From contig JAZNOL010000013.1 in the NCBI GenBank assembly GCA_045580815.1, positions 1 through 13,475 of the forward strand: a stretch of DNA of 13,475 nucleotides. Direction: 5' to 3'. Source of the stretch: JAZNOL01 sp045580815. Its GTDB lineage: Bacteria > Bacillota > Clostridia > RUG12999. The notes below the pieces were generated by a model. It was not told the DNA's origin. It saw nothing but the letters and a program-made list of their open reading frames with translations, and did no database searches. Each line of letters opens with the position of its first letter. Position 1 is the first letter of the stretch. The position numbers and the translations under genes are program-made. Below are positions 1-6,409 of the stretch, one piece after another.

Positions 1-127
1 CATGGCGCGGTTTACAAAAACAATGAAACCCAAGGGGTTGCGTTATAGTTGTGTGGTTAAATCGGTAATAAAAAACATCCGTTTTTAACATTTGGTGAGA
101 TTTGCAGACTTTTTGCAAAAAAAGGCA

Positions 128-156
128 TATACAATGCAAAAATTTTATGGTATTAT
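128..156 (+). promoter_or_regulatory. Probable SigA promoter of the SDR gene
   Basis: TATACA (128-133, 4/6 to the -35 consensus) and TATTAT (151-156, 5/6 to the -10 consensus) are separated by 17 nt. Transcription would start near 163, leaving a short leader that contains AAGGAG at 174-179. The sequence 1-127 holds no gene I can support. Confidence 0.45.
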
Positions 157-188
157 ATAAGTAACAATACACAAAGGAGTGTTTTTAT

Positions 189-977
189 ATGTTCAGTTTA
201 AAAGGAAAAATTGCTCTTGTTACAGGTGCTTCCTACGGCATAGGCTTTGCAATTGCAAAAGCACTTTATCAGGCAGGGGCACAAATTGTGTTTAACGACA
301 TAAATCAGGAGCTTGTTGACAAGGGGCTTGCTTCTTATAAAGAAGAAAATATTCCCGCAAAAGGCTATGTTTGCGACGTTACCGATGAAGCGGCTGTTGC
401 AGAGCTTATTGCCAAAATTGAAGCAGAAGTGGGAACTATTGATATTCTTGTAAACAATGCAGGAATTATCAAACGTATTCCCATGCATGAAATGAGTGCA
501 GACGAGTTCCGCAAGGTTATTGACGTTGACCTTAATGCACCGTTTATCATGTCAAAAGCAGTTATTCCGTCAATGATTAAAAAAGGACACGGAAAAATCA
601 TCAACATCTGTTCAATGATGAGCGAGCTTGGAAGAGAAACTGTTTCGGCATATGCGGCAGCAAAGGGCGGACTTAAAATGCTTACACGAAACATTGCATC
701 GGAATACGGCGAATATAATATTCAGTGCAACGGCATCGGTCCCGGTTATATTGCAACACCTCAGACAGCACCCTTGCGTGAGCTTCAGCCCGACGGAAGC
801 CGTCATCCCTTTGACAGCTTTATTATTTCAAAAACTCCGGCGGCACGCTGGGGAAATCCGGAAGATTTAGCCGGTCCTGCGGTGTTCCTTGCATCGGATG
901 CTTCAAACTTTGTAAACGGACATATTCTTTATGTTGACGGCGGTATTCTGGCGTATATTGGTAAACAACCCAAATAA
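189..977 (+). CDS. SDR-family oxidoreductase, gluconate 5-dehydrogenase type
   Basis: A classical short-chain dehydrogenase of 262 aa, the usual length. Visible motifs are the dinucleotide-binding TGASYGIG (residues 12-19), NNAG (89-92), Asn116, Ser142 and the Tyr155-xxx-Lys159 catalytic pair; the C-terminal GxxLxVDGG-like end is intact. Acidic Asp37 after the second beta strand would favour NAD(H), though gluconate 5-dehydrogenases vary. Overall sequence best matches the gluconate 5-dehydrogenase / 2-deoxy-D-gluconate 3-dehydrogenase group, which interconverts a sugar acid and its keto form in the cytoplasm. Substrate cannot be fixed from sequence, and no uronate or gluconate pathway gene is adjacent. 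The ATG has AAGGAG 9 nt upstream. The gene is monocistronic, with its own promoter and a strong terminator. No signal peptide. Confidence 0.85.
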   Translation: MFSLKGKIALVTGASYGIGFAIAKALYQAGAQIVFNDINQELVDKGLASYKEENIPAKGYVCDVTDEAAVAELIAKIEAEVGTIDILVNNAGIIKRIPMHEMSADEFRKVIDVDLNAPFIMSKAVIPSMIKKGHGKIINICSMMSELGRETVSAYAAAKGGLKMLTRNIASEYGEYNIQCNGIGPGYIATPQTAPLRELQPDGSRHPFDSFIISKTPAARWGNPEDLAGPAVFLASDASNFVNGHILYVDGGILAYIGKQPK

Positions 978-987
978 AAAAATATGA

Positions 988-1032
988 GTCTGTATCAAAA
1001 TGATTTCATTTTGATACAGACCTTTTGTTTTT
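988..1032 (+). terminator. Rho-independent terminator of the SDR gene
   Basis: A perfect 15-bp stem (988-1002 with 1007-1021, GTCTGTATCAAAATG and its complement) closes a 4-nt loop and is followed by CTTTTGTTTTT. It starts 10 nt after the SDR stop codon. Confidence 0.9.
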
Positions 1033-1059
1033 GAATCCATATAGGCATCGGAAAAATAT

Positions 1060-1351
1060 CGGGCGGACAGAGCCGTCCGCCCCTACCGGGTTTGTGCGTT
1101 TTGCGGCGTGCTGTGTAGGGGACGGTCTCTGCGCCGTCCCGGTTTGTGTATCTTATGTGTTTCGGGCGGGCATGGAAACCCGCCCCTACGGTGTTGCAGA
1201 AATTTGCGGCAAAAGAACATCGTAGGGCGTGTCGACCCGGCACGCCGTTTTAATAAAATGCGAAAATTTTTCGGCGTGTCGGGGTTGCCGTGCCCTACAG
1301 TTTGTACAAATTTATTGTCATGTGGCAGGGGCGGACGCCTCTGTCCGCCCG
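1060..1351. repeat. Array of six GTAG-footed palindromes in alternating orientation (REP/BIME-like)
   Basis: This array fills the gene-free stretch between two convergent genes (978-1415). The six units of about 26-27 nt are 1060-1086 (reverse), 1115-1141 (forward), 1163-1189 (reverse), 1222-1247 (forward), 1272-1298 (reverse) and 1325-1351 (forward). In forward sense each begins GTAG (GCAG in the last), followed by a GC-rich hairpin such as GGGCGGAC...GTCCGCCC and a final G. Spacers are 21-32 nt and AT-richer. Unit 5 pairs only with G-U wobbles. The stems differ (GGGCGGAC, GGGACGG, GGGCGGG, GGCGTG) while the GTAG foot persists. A GTAG foot and head-to-tail inversion are features of REP/BIME elements mobilised by TnpA-REP (RAYT) enzymes. 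No such transposase lies in the window, so the mechanism is inferred. Confidence 0.85.
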
Positions 1352-1380
1352 GTAATAATTCAGGTATTAATTTTAACGTA

Positions 1381-1412
1381 AAAAACACCGTGACAAAAAT
1401 CACGGTGTTTTA
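1381..1412 (-). terminator. Bidirectional terminator after the SGNH hydrolase gene
   Basis: AAACACCGTGA (1383-1393) pairs with TCACGGTGTTT (1400-1410), an 11-bp perfect stem. Read on the minus strand the stem runs into TTTTT just after the hydrolase stop at 1416. It could also stop plus-strand transcription. Confidence 0.85.
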
Positions 1413-1415
1413 ACA

Positions 1416-2000
1416 TTAAAGATATTGTTTTATTTTTTCACAAACTTTTTCTGCGAGAATTTTCGAGCCTTCCTCGCCGTAATGTACCCAGTCGCAACGA
1501 AGTGCAGGGTCAAATTCCTTTGTTACACTGTAAAGGTCGTTTACCTCAACGTCAAGTTTCTCCATCAAAGCTTTTGCCGCTTCATTGTACTGCTCAATAT
1601 CCCTGTTGTAACGCATAAACTGAGGTTCTGCCCACTCTTCCATAACATTTGTTGTAAGAGCAAAAATTATTTTTGCATTCGGGAAGGTTTTTTTCAGCAT
1701 ACGGTAAACACGTTCCAAAAAATAAACGTACATATCGCATGGCGTCAGCGGTTCTTCACCGTGAATACGTATTACGTCCCAAAGTCCGTTGTTCCAATGG
1801 ATAACGTCAATATCAGACGGAAACTGGTATCCCCATTCGTACAAATGACGCTGTGTGTACTGTGCAAAACGGCAGTTGTCGTCGGGTGCGTAAACCTCGG
1901 CGACGTCCTTTAACATTTCTTTTACAAAAACGCCGTAGCCGGGACTGCCAGACGATGCGCCGTACCTTATTGAATCGCCTAAAAGAAGAACTTTTTTCAT
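1416..2000 (-). CDS. SGNH/GDSL-family hydrolase
   Basis: A 194-aa single-domain SGNH hydrolase. Block I is LLLGDSIRYG, with catalytic Ser10. The oxyanion/Asn block is HWNNGLWD (residues 68-75). Block V is Asp170-Trp-Val-His173, completing the Ser-Asp-His triad. The Gly of block II is not obvious. Family members are esterases or lipases that remove acyl groups from carbohydrates, lipids or cell-wall material; the substrate here is unknown. There is no signal peptide, so it should act in the cytoplasm. The ATG at 2000 has GGAGTG about 8 nt upstream. The gene lies 274 bp downstream of trpB on the same strand, with a MITE-like element between. I found no convincing promoter of its own, so read-through from trpB is possible. 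Confidence 0.85.
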   Translation of the reverse strand: MKKVLLLGDSIRYGASSGSPGYGVFVKEMLKDVAEVYAPDDNCRFAQYTQRHLYEWGYQFPSDIDVIHWNNGLWDVIRIHGEEPLTPCDMYVYFLERVYRMLKKTFPNAKIIFALTTNVMEEWAEPQFMRYNRDIEQYNEAAKALMEKLDVEVNDLYSVTKEFDPALRCDWVHYGEEGSKILAEKVCEKIKQYL

Positions 2001-2035
2001 AATTTCACTCCATTTTCATACCATCTCACGGTAGT

Positions 2036-2161
2036 ATCCCCTCATCAGTCACGTTTTGCGTGACAGCTTCCCCTCGGAGGGGGAAGCCTAAAAGGCGGTA
2101 CAAGCCAAAGCCTTCTCCCCGGTGGAGAAGGTGGCAACCGAAGGTTGACGGATGAGGGGAT
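2036..2161. repeat. MITE-like element with 16-bp terminal inverted repeats
   Basis: The ends ATCCCCTCATCAGTCA (2036-2051) and TGACGGATGAGGGGAT (2146-2161) are inverted repeats with one mismatch. Three internal hairpins lie between them: GTCACG/CGTGAC (2048-2064), GCTTCCCC/GGGGAAGC (2066-2087) and CCTTCTCC/GGAGAAGG (2111-2131). It has no coding capacity. A clear target-site duplication is not visible. I recall similar CCCCTCATC-bounded elements scattered through Clostridia, but this was not searched. A further small hairpin, CCTCTGAAAGAGG (2163-2175), abuts its right end. Confidence 0.8.
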
Positions 2162-2274
2162 GCCTCTGAAAGAGGTATGTTTAAAAAATCTTTATTTTTC
2201 AGGAACATTCGAGGGTGATAAATTCATTTCATGTTAAAAAACATTTGTGCAAACTCATAAAAATTATAAATCTA

Positions 2275-3516
2275 TCACACTTCATAATCCAGTTTAAATT
2301 TTTCACCGCAGCCGTAATTTTCGTAAACGTAGTCGATATCCTTATCACCTCTGCCCGACAGACAAGCTAAGATTGAACCGGATTTATGCTCTTTTGCATA
2401 TTTTATTGCGTAAGCAACAGCGTGTGAGCTTTCGATTGCGGGGATAATTCCCTCGTATCTTGAAAGCAGGAAGAACGCCTCCATAGCTTCTTCATCGGAA
2501 ATTGTTTCGTATTTTATTCTGCCCAAATCGTGCAGATATGCGTGCTCAGGACCTACGCCGGGATAGTCTAGACCGCTGGCAATTGAATAAACCGGAAGCG
2601 GCTCGCCCTGTTCGTCCTGAAGAACATAGCTTTTGTAGCCGTGTATCTGACCTTTTGTACCAAAACTCATTGTAGCGGCATGGTCGCCGATTGCTGTGCC
2701 TCTTCCAAGAGGCTCAACGCCGTAAATTTCAACCGGGTCAGCCAAAAACGGAACAAACATACCGAGTGAGTTTGAACCGCCGCCAACACAGGCAGTAACT
2801 GCGTCGGGCATAATTCCTGTCATTTCTAAAAACTGTTCTCTTGCTTCAATACCGATAACCGACTGGAAATCACGCACCATTTTCGGGAACGGATGGGGAC
2901 CTGCCGCAGTGCCGATGCAGTATATAGCATCCTCATATTCATTGAGATATGCTTCAAATGCGGCATCACAAGCCTCTTTTAAGGTTTTGAGACCTTTTGT
3001 TACGGGGATAACGTTTGCACCAAGCATTTTCATACGGATAACGTTGGGATGCTGTTTTGCAATGTCAACCTCGCCCATATAAACGTCACATTCCATGCCG
3101 AAATATGCCGCCGCTGTGGCAATAGCAACACCGTGCTGACCTGCACCTGTTTCGGCAATAATTTTCTTTTTGCCCATGTATTTGGCTAAAAGTCCTTCGC
3201 CCATGCAGTGATTGAGCTTGTGAGCACCGGTGTGGTTTAAATCTTCACGTTTAACGTAAATCTGGCAGTTGCCGAAAATTTTTGAAAGTCTTTCGCAATG
3301 ATAAACAGGAGTGGGTCTGCCCTGAAACTCTTTGCGTATACGGCGAAGCTCGTTTATAAACTGTGCCGAATGGCAGATTGCTTCATAAGCATCGTCAGCT
3401 TCTCTGAAAGCTTTGGCAAGCTTTTCGTCAATATATGCACCGCCGTAAGAACCGAAATAACCGTCCTCGGTGGGGAACTGTTTTAAATAGTTGTCAAAAT
3501 CTTTATAATTTGTCAT
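2275..3516 (-). CDS. trpB: Tryptophan synthase beta chain, stand-alone
   Basis: A PLP enzyme that condenses indole with L-serine to give L-tryptophan. The TrpB core is complete: KREDLNHTGAHK with the Schiff-base lysine at residue 100, AETGAGQHG with the catalytic Glu122, the phosphate-binding GGGSNS (245-250), SGLDYPGVGPEH, IIPAIESSHA, and LSGRGDKD with Ser387, which contacts the pyridine nitrogen. The 413 aa are a little over the usual roughly 395-400. The motifs match the TrpB1 class. I chose ATG at 3516 because AAAAGAG lies 9 nt upstream; an in-frame TTG at 3522 is too close to that site. No trpA or other trp gene is nearby, so it may salvage indole from outside or use a distant TrpA. It is preceded by a Trp-rich leader peptide. 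I see no clear terminator directly behind it. Confidence 0.93.
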   Translation of the reverse strand: MTNYKDFDNYLKQFPTEDGYFGSYGGAYIDEKLAKAFREADDAYEAICHSAQFINELRRIRKEFQGRPTPVYHCERLSKIFGNCQIYVKREDLNHTGAHKLNHCMGEGLLAKYMGKKKIIAETGAGQHGVAIATAAAYFGMECDVYMGEVDIAKQHPNVIRMKMLGANVIPVTKGLKTLKEACDAAFEAYLNEYEDAIYCIGTAAGPHPFPKMVRDFQSVIGIEAREQFLEMTGIMPDAVTACVGGGSNSLGMFVPFLADPVEIYGVEPLGRGTAIGDHAATMSFGTKGQIHGYKSYVLQDEQGEPLPVYSIASGLDYPGVGPEHAYLHDLGRIKYETISDEEAMEAFFLLSRYEGIIPAIESSHAVAYAIKYAKEHKSGSILACLSGRGDKDIDYVYENYGCGEKFKLDYEV

Positions 3517-3583
3517 TTTCAAAATCTCTTTTCTGTATATAATTTAATTAGAAACCTATTCCTTATTCACTTTTACATATTAC

Positions 3584-3670
3584 TTAATTAAACGCTGCCG
3601 GAGGCAGCCAGCTTACCCATCTGGTATCGGTTTTCCAGTTAACAAAAATGTTTCGTACTGAGTAAGTCAT
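3584..3670 (-). CDS. Candidate tryptophan-sensing leader peptide upstream of trpB
   Basis: A 28-codon reading frame, ATG at 3670 to TAA at 3584, lies wholly inside the trpB leader. It contains Trp at positions 12, 18 and 21 and ends NWKTDTRWVSWLPPAAFN. AAAGGAAAG upstream of the ATG can serve as a ribosome site. Three Trp codons in 28, just ahead of a Pro-Pro pair, are far above chance for a random frame. They fit either an attenuation leader or a ribosome-arrest peptide controlling trpB. Trp12 and Pro24 stand at the same numbers as the essential residues of E. coli TnaC, but the rest does not align well, so this may be coincidence. Translation and function are inferred. Confidence 0.6.
   Translation of the reverse strand: MTYSVRNIFVNWKTDTRWVSWLPPAAFN
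3594..3638 (-). promoter_or_regulatory. Possible alternative RNA hairpins in the trpB leader
   Basis: Read on the minus strand, CTGG (3635-3638), CCAG (3621-3624) and CTGG (3608-3611) allow two mutually exclusive 4-bp pairings around the Trp codons. The last CTGG overlaps by one base the 6-bp hairpin GCTGCC-TCC-GGCAGC (3594-3608). That hairpin is followed only by GTTTAATT, a weak terminator tail. The layout resembles an attenuator, but the stems are short. Confidence 0.35.
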
Positions 3671-3732
3671 AGAAATCACTTTCCTTTGCTTGCTATAGCA
3701 GAATATACTCCACCATTTTAAAATATATACCT

Positions 3733-3761
3733 ATTATATCACACTAATTTGCGGTTGTAAA
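3733..3761 (-). promoter_or_regulatory. SigA promoter of the trpB leader transcript
   Basis: On the minus strand TTTACA (3756-3761, 5/6) and a perfect TATAAT (3733-3738) are separated by exactly 17 nt. Transcription would start near 3726, giving a 5' leader of about 210 nt before trpB that includes the leader peptide. Confidence 0.8.
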
Positions 3762-3781
3762 TAGTTTTTTTTGATAAAATA

Positions 3782-3810
3782 TTGATTTTGTTTTTTTTTT
3801 ATGGTATAAT
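3782..3810 (+). promoter_or_regulatory. SigA promoter of the DUF1015 gene
   Basis: TTGATT (3782-3787, 4/6) and a perfect TATAAT (3805-3810) are 17 nt apart. The start would be near 3817, with a leader of about 70 nt holding a small TCCGA/TCGGA hairpin (3843-3858). It is back to back with the trpB promoter. Confidence 0.75.
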
Positions 3811-3887
3811 TGTTGTGATTACTTTGCGTAATTTAACAAAGCTCCGATGCTTGTCGGATTAAAAATATCAATAAAAAGGTGATAATT

Positions 3888-5159
3888 ATGACATTTAAAC
3901 GTGCAGATATTCTTTTGCCCAAATTTTCAAAAGACAGTGAAAAAATGAAAAAATGGAGTGTTGTCGCATGCGACCAGTACACATCCGAACCGGAATACTG
4001 GAACGCAGTTTCGCAGTTTGTAGGGGAGGACAAGTCCACATTAGGTCTTGTTGTACCTGAAATTTACTTAAACGACAGCGATATTGACGACAGAATTGCA
4101 AAAACCAACGAAACCATGGCGCAGTACATGGCGCAGGAGGTTTTTACCGAATATAAAAACACTTATATTTTTGTTGAGCGTACACTTGCAAACGGAGTTA
4201 AACGTCTTGGTGTTGTAGGCGCTGTTGACCTTGAAGATTATGACTTTTCGGCAGGGTCACAGACAAAAATACGTGCTACCGAAGGTACGGTAGTATCCCG
4301 TATTCCGCCTCGACTTAAAGTTCGCCGGGATGCTCCTGTTGAGTTGCCGCACATTATGATGCTTATTGATGATGACAAATGTGGAATCATTGAGCCTAAC
4401 AGTGATATAACAGGCGAGTTTGAAAAGCTTTATGATTTTGAGCTTATGCAGCAATCGGGACATATTGCAGGATACAAAATGTCCGAAAAAGCGTGCGATG
4501 AGCTTGATAAAAAGCTTGCACAGCTTGGTGACCTTGATGCGTTTAACAAAAAATACGGTGTAGAAAAAAAATCGCCGCTTATTTTTGCTATGGGCGACGG
4601 AAACCATTCTCTTGCAACAGCAAAAACTTATTACGAAAATTTAAAAACCGAAATTGGTGAAGAAGCCGCAAAGCAGTCTCCTGCAAGATACGCACTTTGC
4701 GAGCTTGTTAATCTGCATGATAAATCTCTTGAATTTGAGGCAATTCACAGAGTTATTTTTGATGCGGACGGCAAAGCATTTCTGGCTGCTCTTGAAAAAG
4801 AATACAGCGTAAGCTATGACGAAAACGTAGTGGGACAAAGCTTTGCTTTTGTGTATGGCGGTGTAACTAAAAAAGTTACGGTTACAAATCCCACAGAATA
4901 TTTAACCGTTGCCACACTTCAAAAGTTTATAGATGCATTTATTGCCGAAAACGGCGGTGAGGTGGATTACATACACGGGGAGGATGTTGTCTGCAAGCTT
5001 TGCGAAAATCCGAAAAATTTTGGTATTATTCTTGATGCAATGGATAAGTCCGATTTGTATAAATCCGTAATTTTGGACGGTGCATTACCGCGCAAAACAT
5101 TTTCAATGGGCGAAGCCTGTGACAAAAGATTTTATACCGAGGTAAGAAAAATAAAATAA
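3888..5159 (+). CDS. DUF1015 family protein
   Basis: A 423-aa cytoplasmic protein with the hallmarks of DUF1015: ACDQYTSEPEYW near the N-terminus (27-38), RIPPR (138-142), MGDGNHSLATAK (235-246), NLHDKSLEFEAIHR (275-288) and LPRKTFSMGEA near the C-terminus (400-410). The biochemical function is not established as far as I know. From memory, relatives often sit beside serC and serA in Clostridia, suggesting a link to serine metabolism; those genes are absent here. Its divergent neighbour trpB consumes serine, which would fit. I chose ATG 3888 over an in-frame GTG at 3879 because the GTG lies inside the ribosome site AAAGGTGA, 7 nt before the ATG. Confidence 0.85.
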   Translation: MTFKRADILLPKFSKDSEKMKKWSVVACDQYTSEPEYWNAVSQFVGEDKSTLGLVVPEIYLNDSDIDDRIAKTNETMAQYMAQEVFTEYKNTYIFVERTLANGVKRLGVVGAVDLEDYDFSAGSQTKIRATEGTVVSRIPPRLKVRRDAPVELPHIMMLIDDDKCGIIEPNSDITGEFEKLYDFELMQQSGHIAGYKMSEKACDELDKKLAQLGDLDAFNKKYGVEKKSPLIFAMGDGNHSLATAKTYYENLKTEIGEEAAKQSPARYALCELVNLHDKSLEFEAIHRVIFDADGKAFLAALEKEYSVSYDENVVGQSFAFVYGGVTKKVTVTNPTEYLTVATLQKFIDAFIAENGGEVDYIHGEDVVCKLCENPKNFGIILDAMDKSDLYKSVILDGALPRKTFSMGEACDKRFYTEVRKIK

Positions 5160-5169
5160 TATAAGAAAC

Positions 5170-5197
5170 ACAGGGGCGATTTATAAATCGCCCCTGT
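5170..5197 (+). terminator. Perfect 28-nt palindrome between DUF1015 and the aldo/keto reductase
   Basis: ACAGGGGCGATTTA is followed directly by its exact reverse complement (arms 5170-5183 and 5184-5197), then TTTA. It starts 11 nt after the DUF1015 stop and ends 6 nt before the ribosome site of the next gene. The T-tract is short, so it may be a partial terminator, an mRNA-stabilising hairpin or a single REP-like unit. Its AGGGGCG...CGCCCCT arms resemble the array at 1060-1351. Confidence 0.65.
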
Positions 5198-5213
5198 TTA
5201 CAGAGGTGAGTGT

Positions 5214-6392
5214 ATGAACTACCGTGCGGATAAATACGGCAACAAGCTATCGGTTTTGGGTTTTGGCTGTATGCGGTTTAAAACCAAAATGGGTAAAATT
5301 GATTTTAATAAAGCCGAAAGGCAGATTATGACGGCAATTGATGCCGGTGTTAATTATTTTGATACGGCGTATATTTATCCCGGCAGTGAGGCGCTTTTGG
5401 GCGAGGTTTTAGAAAAAAACGGTGTCCGTGAAAAAGTCAATATTGCAACAAAATTGCCGCATTATCTTATAAAAAACAGCGAGAATTTGGATAAACTGTT
5501 TAACGAAGAATTAAAACGTCTGCGGACGGATCATGTGGATTATTATCTGATGCATATGCTGGCAGATACCGATACGTGGCAGAGACTTAAAGGTTTTGGA
5601 ATTGAGCAGTGGCTCAAGGAAAAAAAGGAAAACGGACAAATCAGACAGGTGGGATTTTCGTATCATGGAAATTCTGATATGTTTTGCAACCTTGTTGATG
5701 AGTATGACTGGGATTTTTGCATGATACAGTATAATTATATGGACGAGCATTCCCAGGCCGGTCGAAAAGGACTTCACTATGCCAATAAAAAGGGATTGCC
5801 GGTGTTTATTATGGAACCGCTTCGAGGCGGTAAACTGGTAAACCGATTGCCCGAAGAAGCAAAAAAGATTTTTGAAAACTATAAAATAAAACACACTCCG
5901 GCACAATGGGCGTTTAAATGGCTGTGGAATCAGCCGGAGGTAACAGTTGTTCTGTCAGGCATGAACACCGATGAAATGGTGCTGGACAACATAAAAACCG
6001 CAAGTGAAACCCGGGTAGGGGAGATAGGCAAAGAGGAAGAAGAAATGCTTGCCGAGGTAATAAAAGCAATAAACGCCAAAATGAAAGTTGGCTGTACAGG
6101 TTGCGGGTACTGTGTGCCATGCCCTAAAAACGTGGATATTCCCGGGATTTTTGCGGCGTATAACCGCAGATTTTCCGAGGGTAAATTTTCTGCCCTTGTT
6201 GATTACACAATGTGCACCGCTTTGCGTAAAAATTCTACGGCGGCATCAAACTGTATTGGTTGCGGAAAATGTGAAACACACTGTCCTCAAGGAATTAAAA
6301 TACGTGCGCAGCTTAAAAATGCCGAAAAAGAATTTGAAGGAACGCTTTATAAAACAGCACGGAAAATTGCGTCTAAAATTCTTCCGTTTTGA
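5214..6392 (+). CDS. Aldo/keto reductase with C-terminal di-[4Fe-4S] ferredoxin domain
   Basis: A 392-aa protein of two parts. Residues 1-280 form an AKR TIM barrel with the catalytic tetrad Asp50, Tyr55 (FDTAYIYPGSE), Lys80 (TKLP) and His114 (YYLMHM). Residues 290-360 carry two cysteine clusters: GCTGCGYCVPCP (Cys294, 297, 300, 303) and CIGCGKCETHCP (Cys347, 350, 353, 357). These are typical ligands for two iron-sulfur clusters. Such fusions are frequent in anaerobes and presumably exchange electrons with ferredoxin; the substrate is unknown. The ATG follows GAGGTGAG closely. There is no room for a promoter between the palindrome at 5170-5197 and this gene, so transcription must come from upstream. 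The permease gene follows after 17 nt, suggesting an operon. Confidence 0.9.
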   Translation: MNYRADKYGNKLSVLGFGCMRFKTKMGKIDFNKAERQIMTAIDAGVNYFDTAYIYPGSEALLGEVLEKNGVREKVNIATKLPHYLIKNSENLDKLFNEELKRLRTDHVDYYLMHMLADTDTWQRLKGFGIEQWLKEKKENGQIRQVGFSYHGNSDMFCNLVDEYDWDFCMIQYNYMDEHSQAGRKGLHYANKKGLPVFIMEPLRGGKLVNRLPEEAKKIFENYKIKHTPAQWAFKWLWNQPEVTVVLSGMNTDEMVLDNIKTASETRVGEIGKEEEEMLAEVIKAINAKMKVGCTGCGYCVPCPKNVDIPGIFAAYNRRFSEGKFSALVDYTMCTALRKNSTAASNCIGCGKCETHCPQGIKIRAQLKNAEKEFEGTLYKTARKIASKILPF

Positions 6393-6409
6393 AATTTGGG
6401 GTAGATATT

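Noticed and set aside
1060..1351. CRISPR array
   Set aside because: Units are not identical, alternate in orientation and are self-palindromic with 21-32-nt irregular spacers; no cas gene is present.
995..1413. Several open frames on both strands across the palindrome array
   Set aside because: They are rich in Arg, Pro, Gly and Cys produced by the GC-rich repeats, overlap one another and the two terminators, and show no convincing start signals.
2026..2208. 60-codon minus-strand frame across the MITE-like element
   Set aside because: It is a translation of the repeat itself (terminal repeats and hairpins) and has no protein-like features.
3517..3726. T-box riboswitch upstream of trpB
   Set aside because: The conserved T-box sequence and a specifier stem are not seen, and the region is better explained by a leader peptide.
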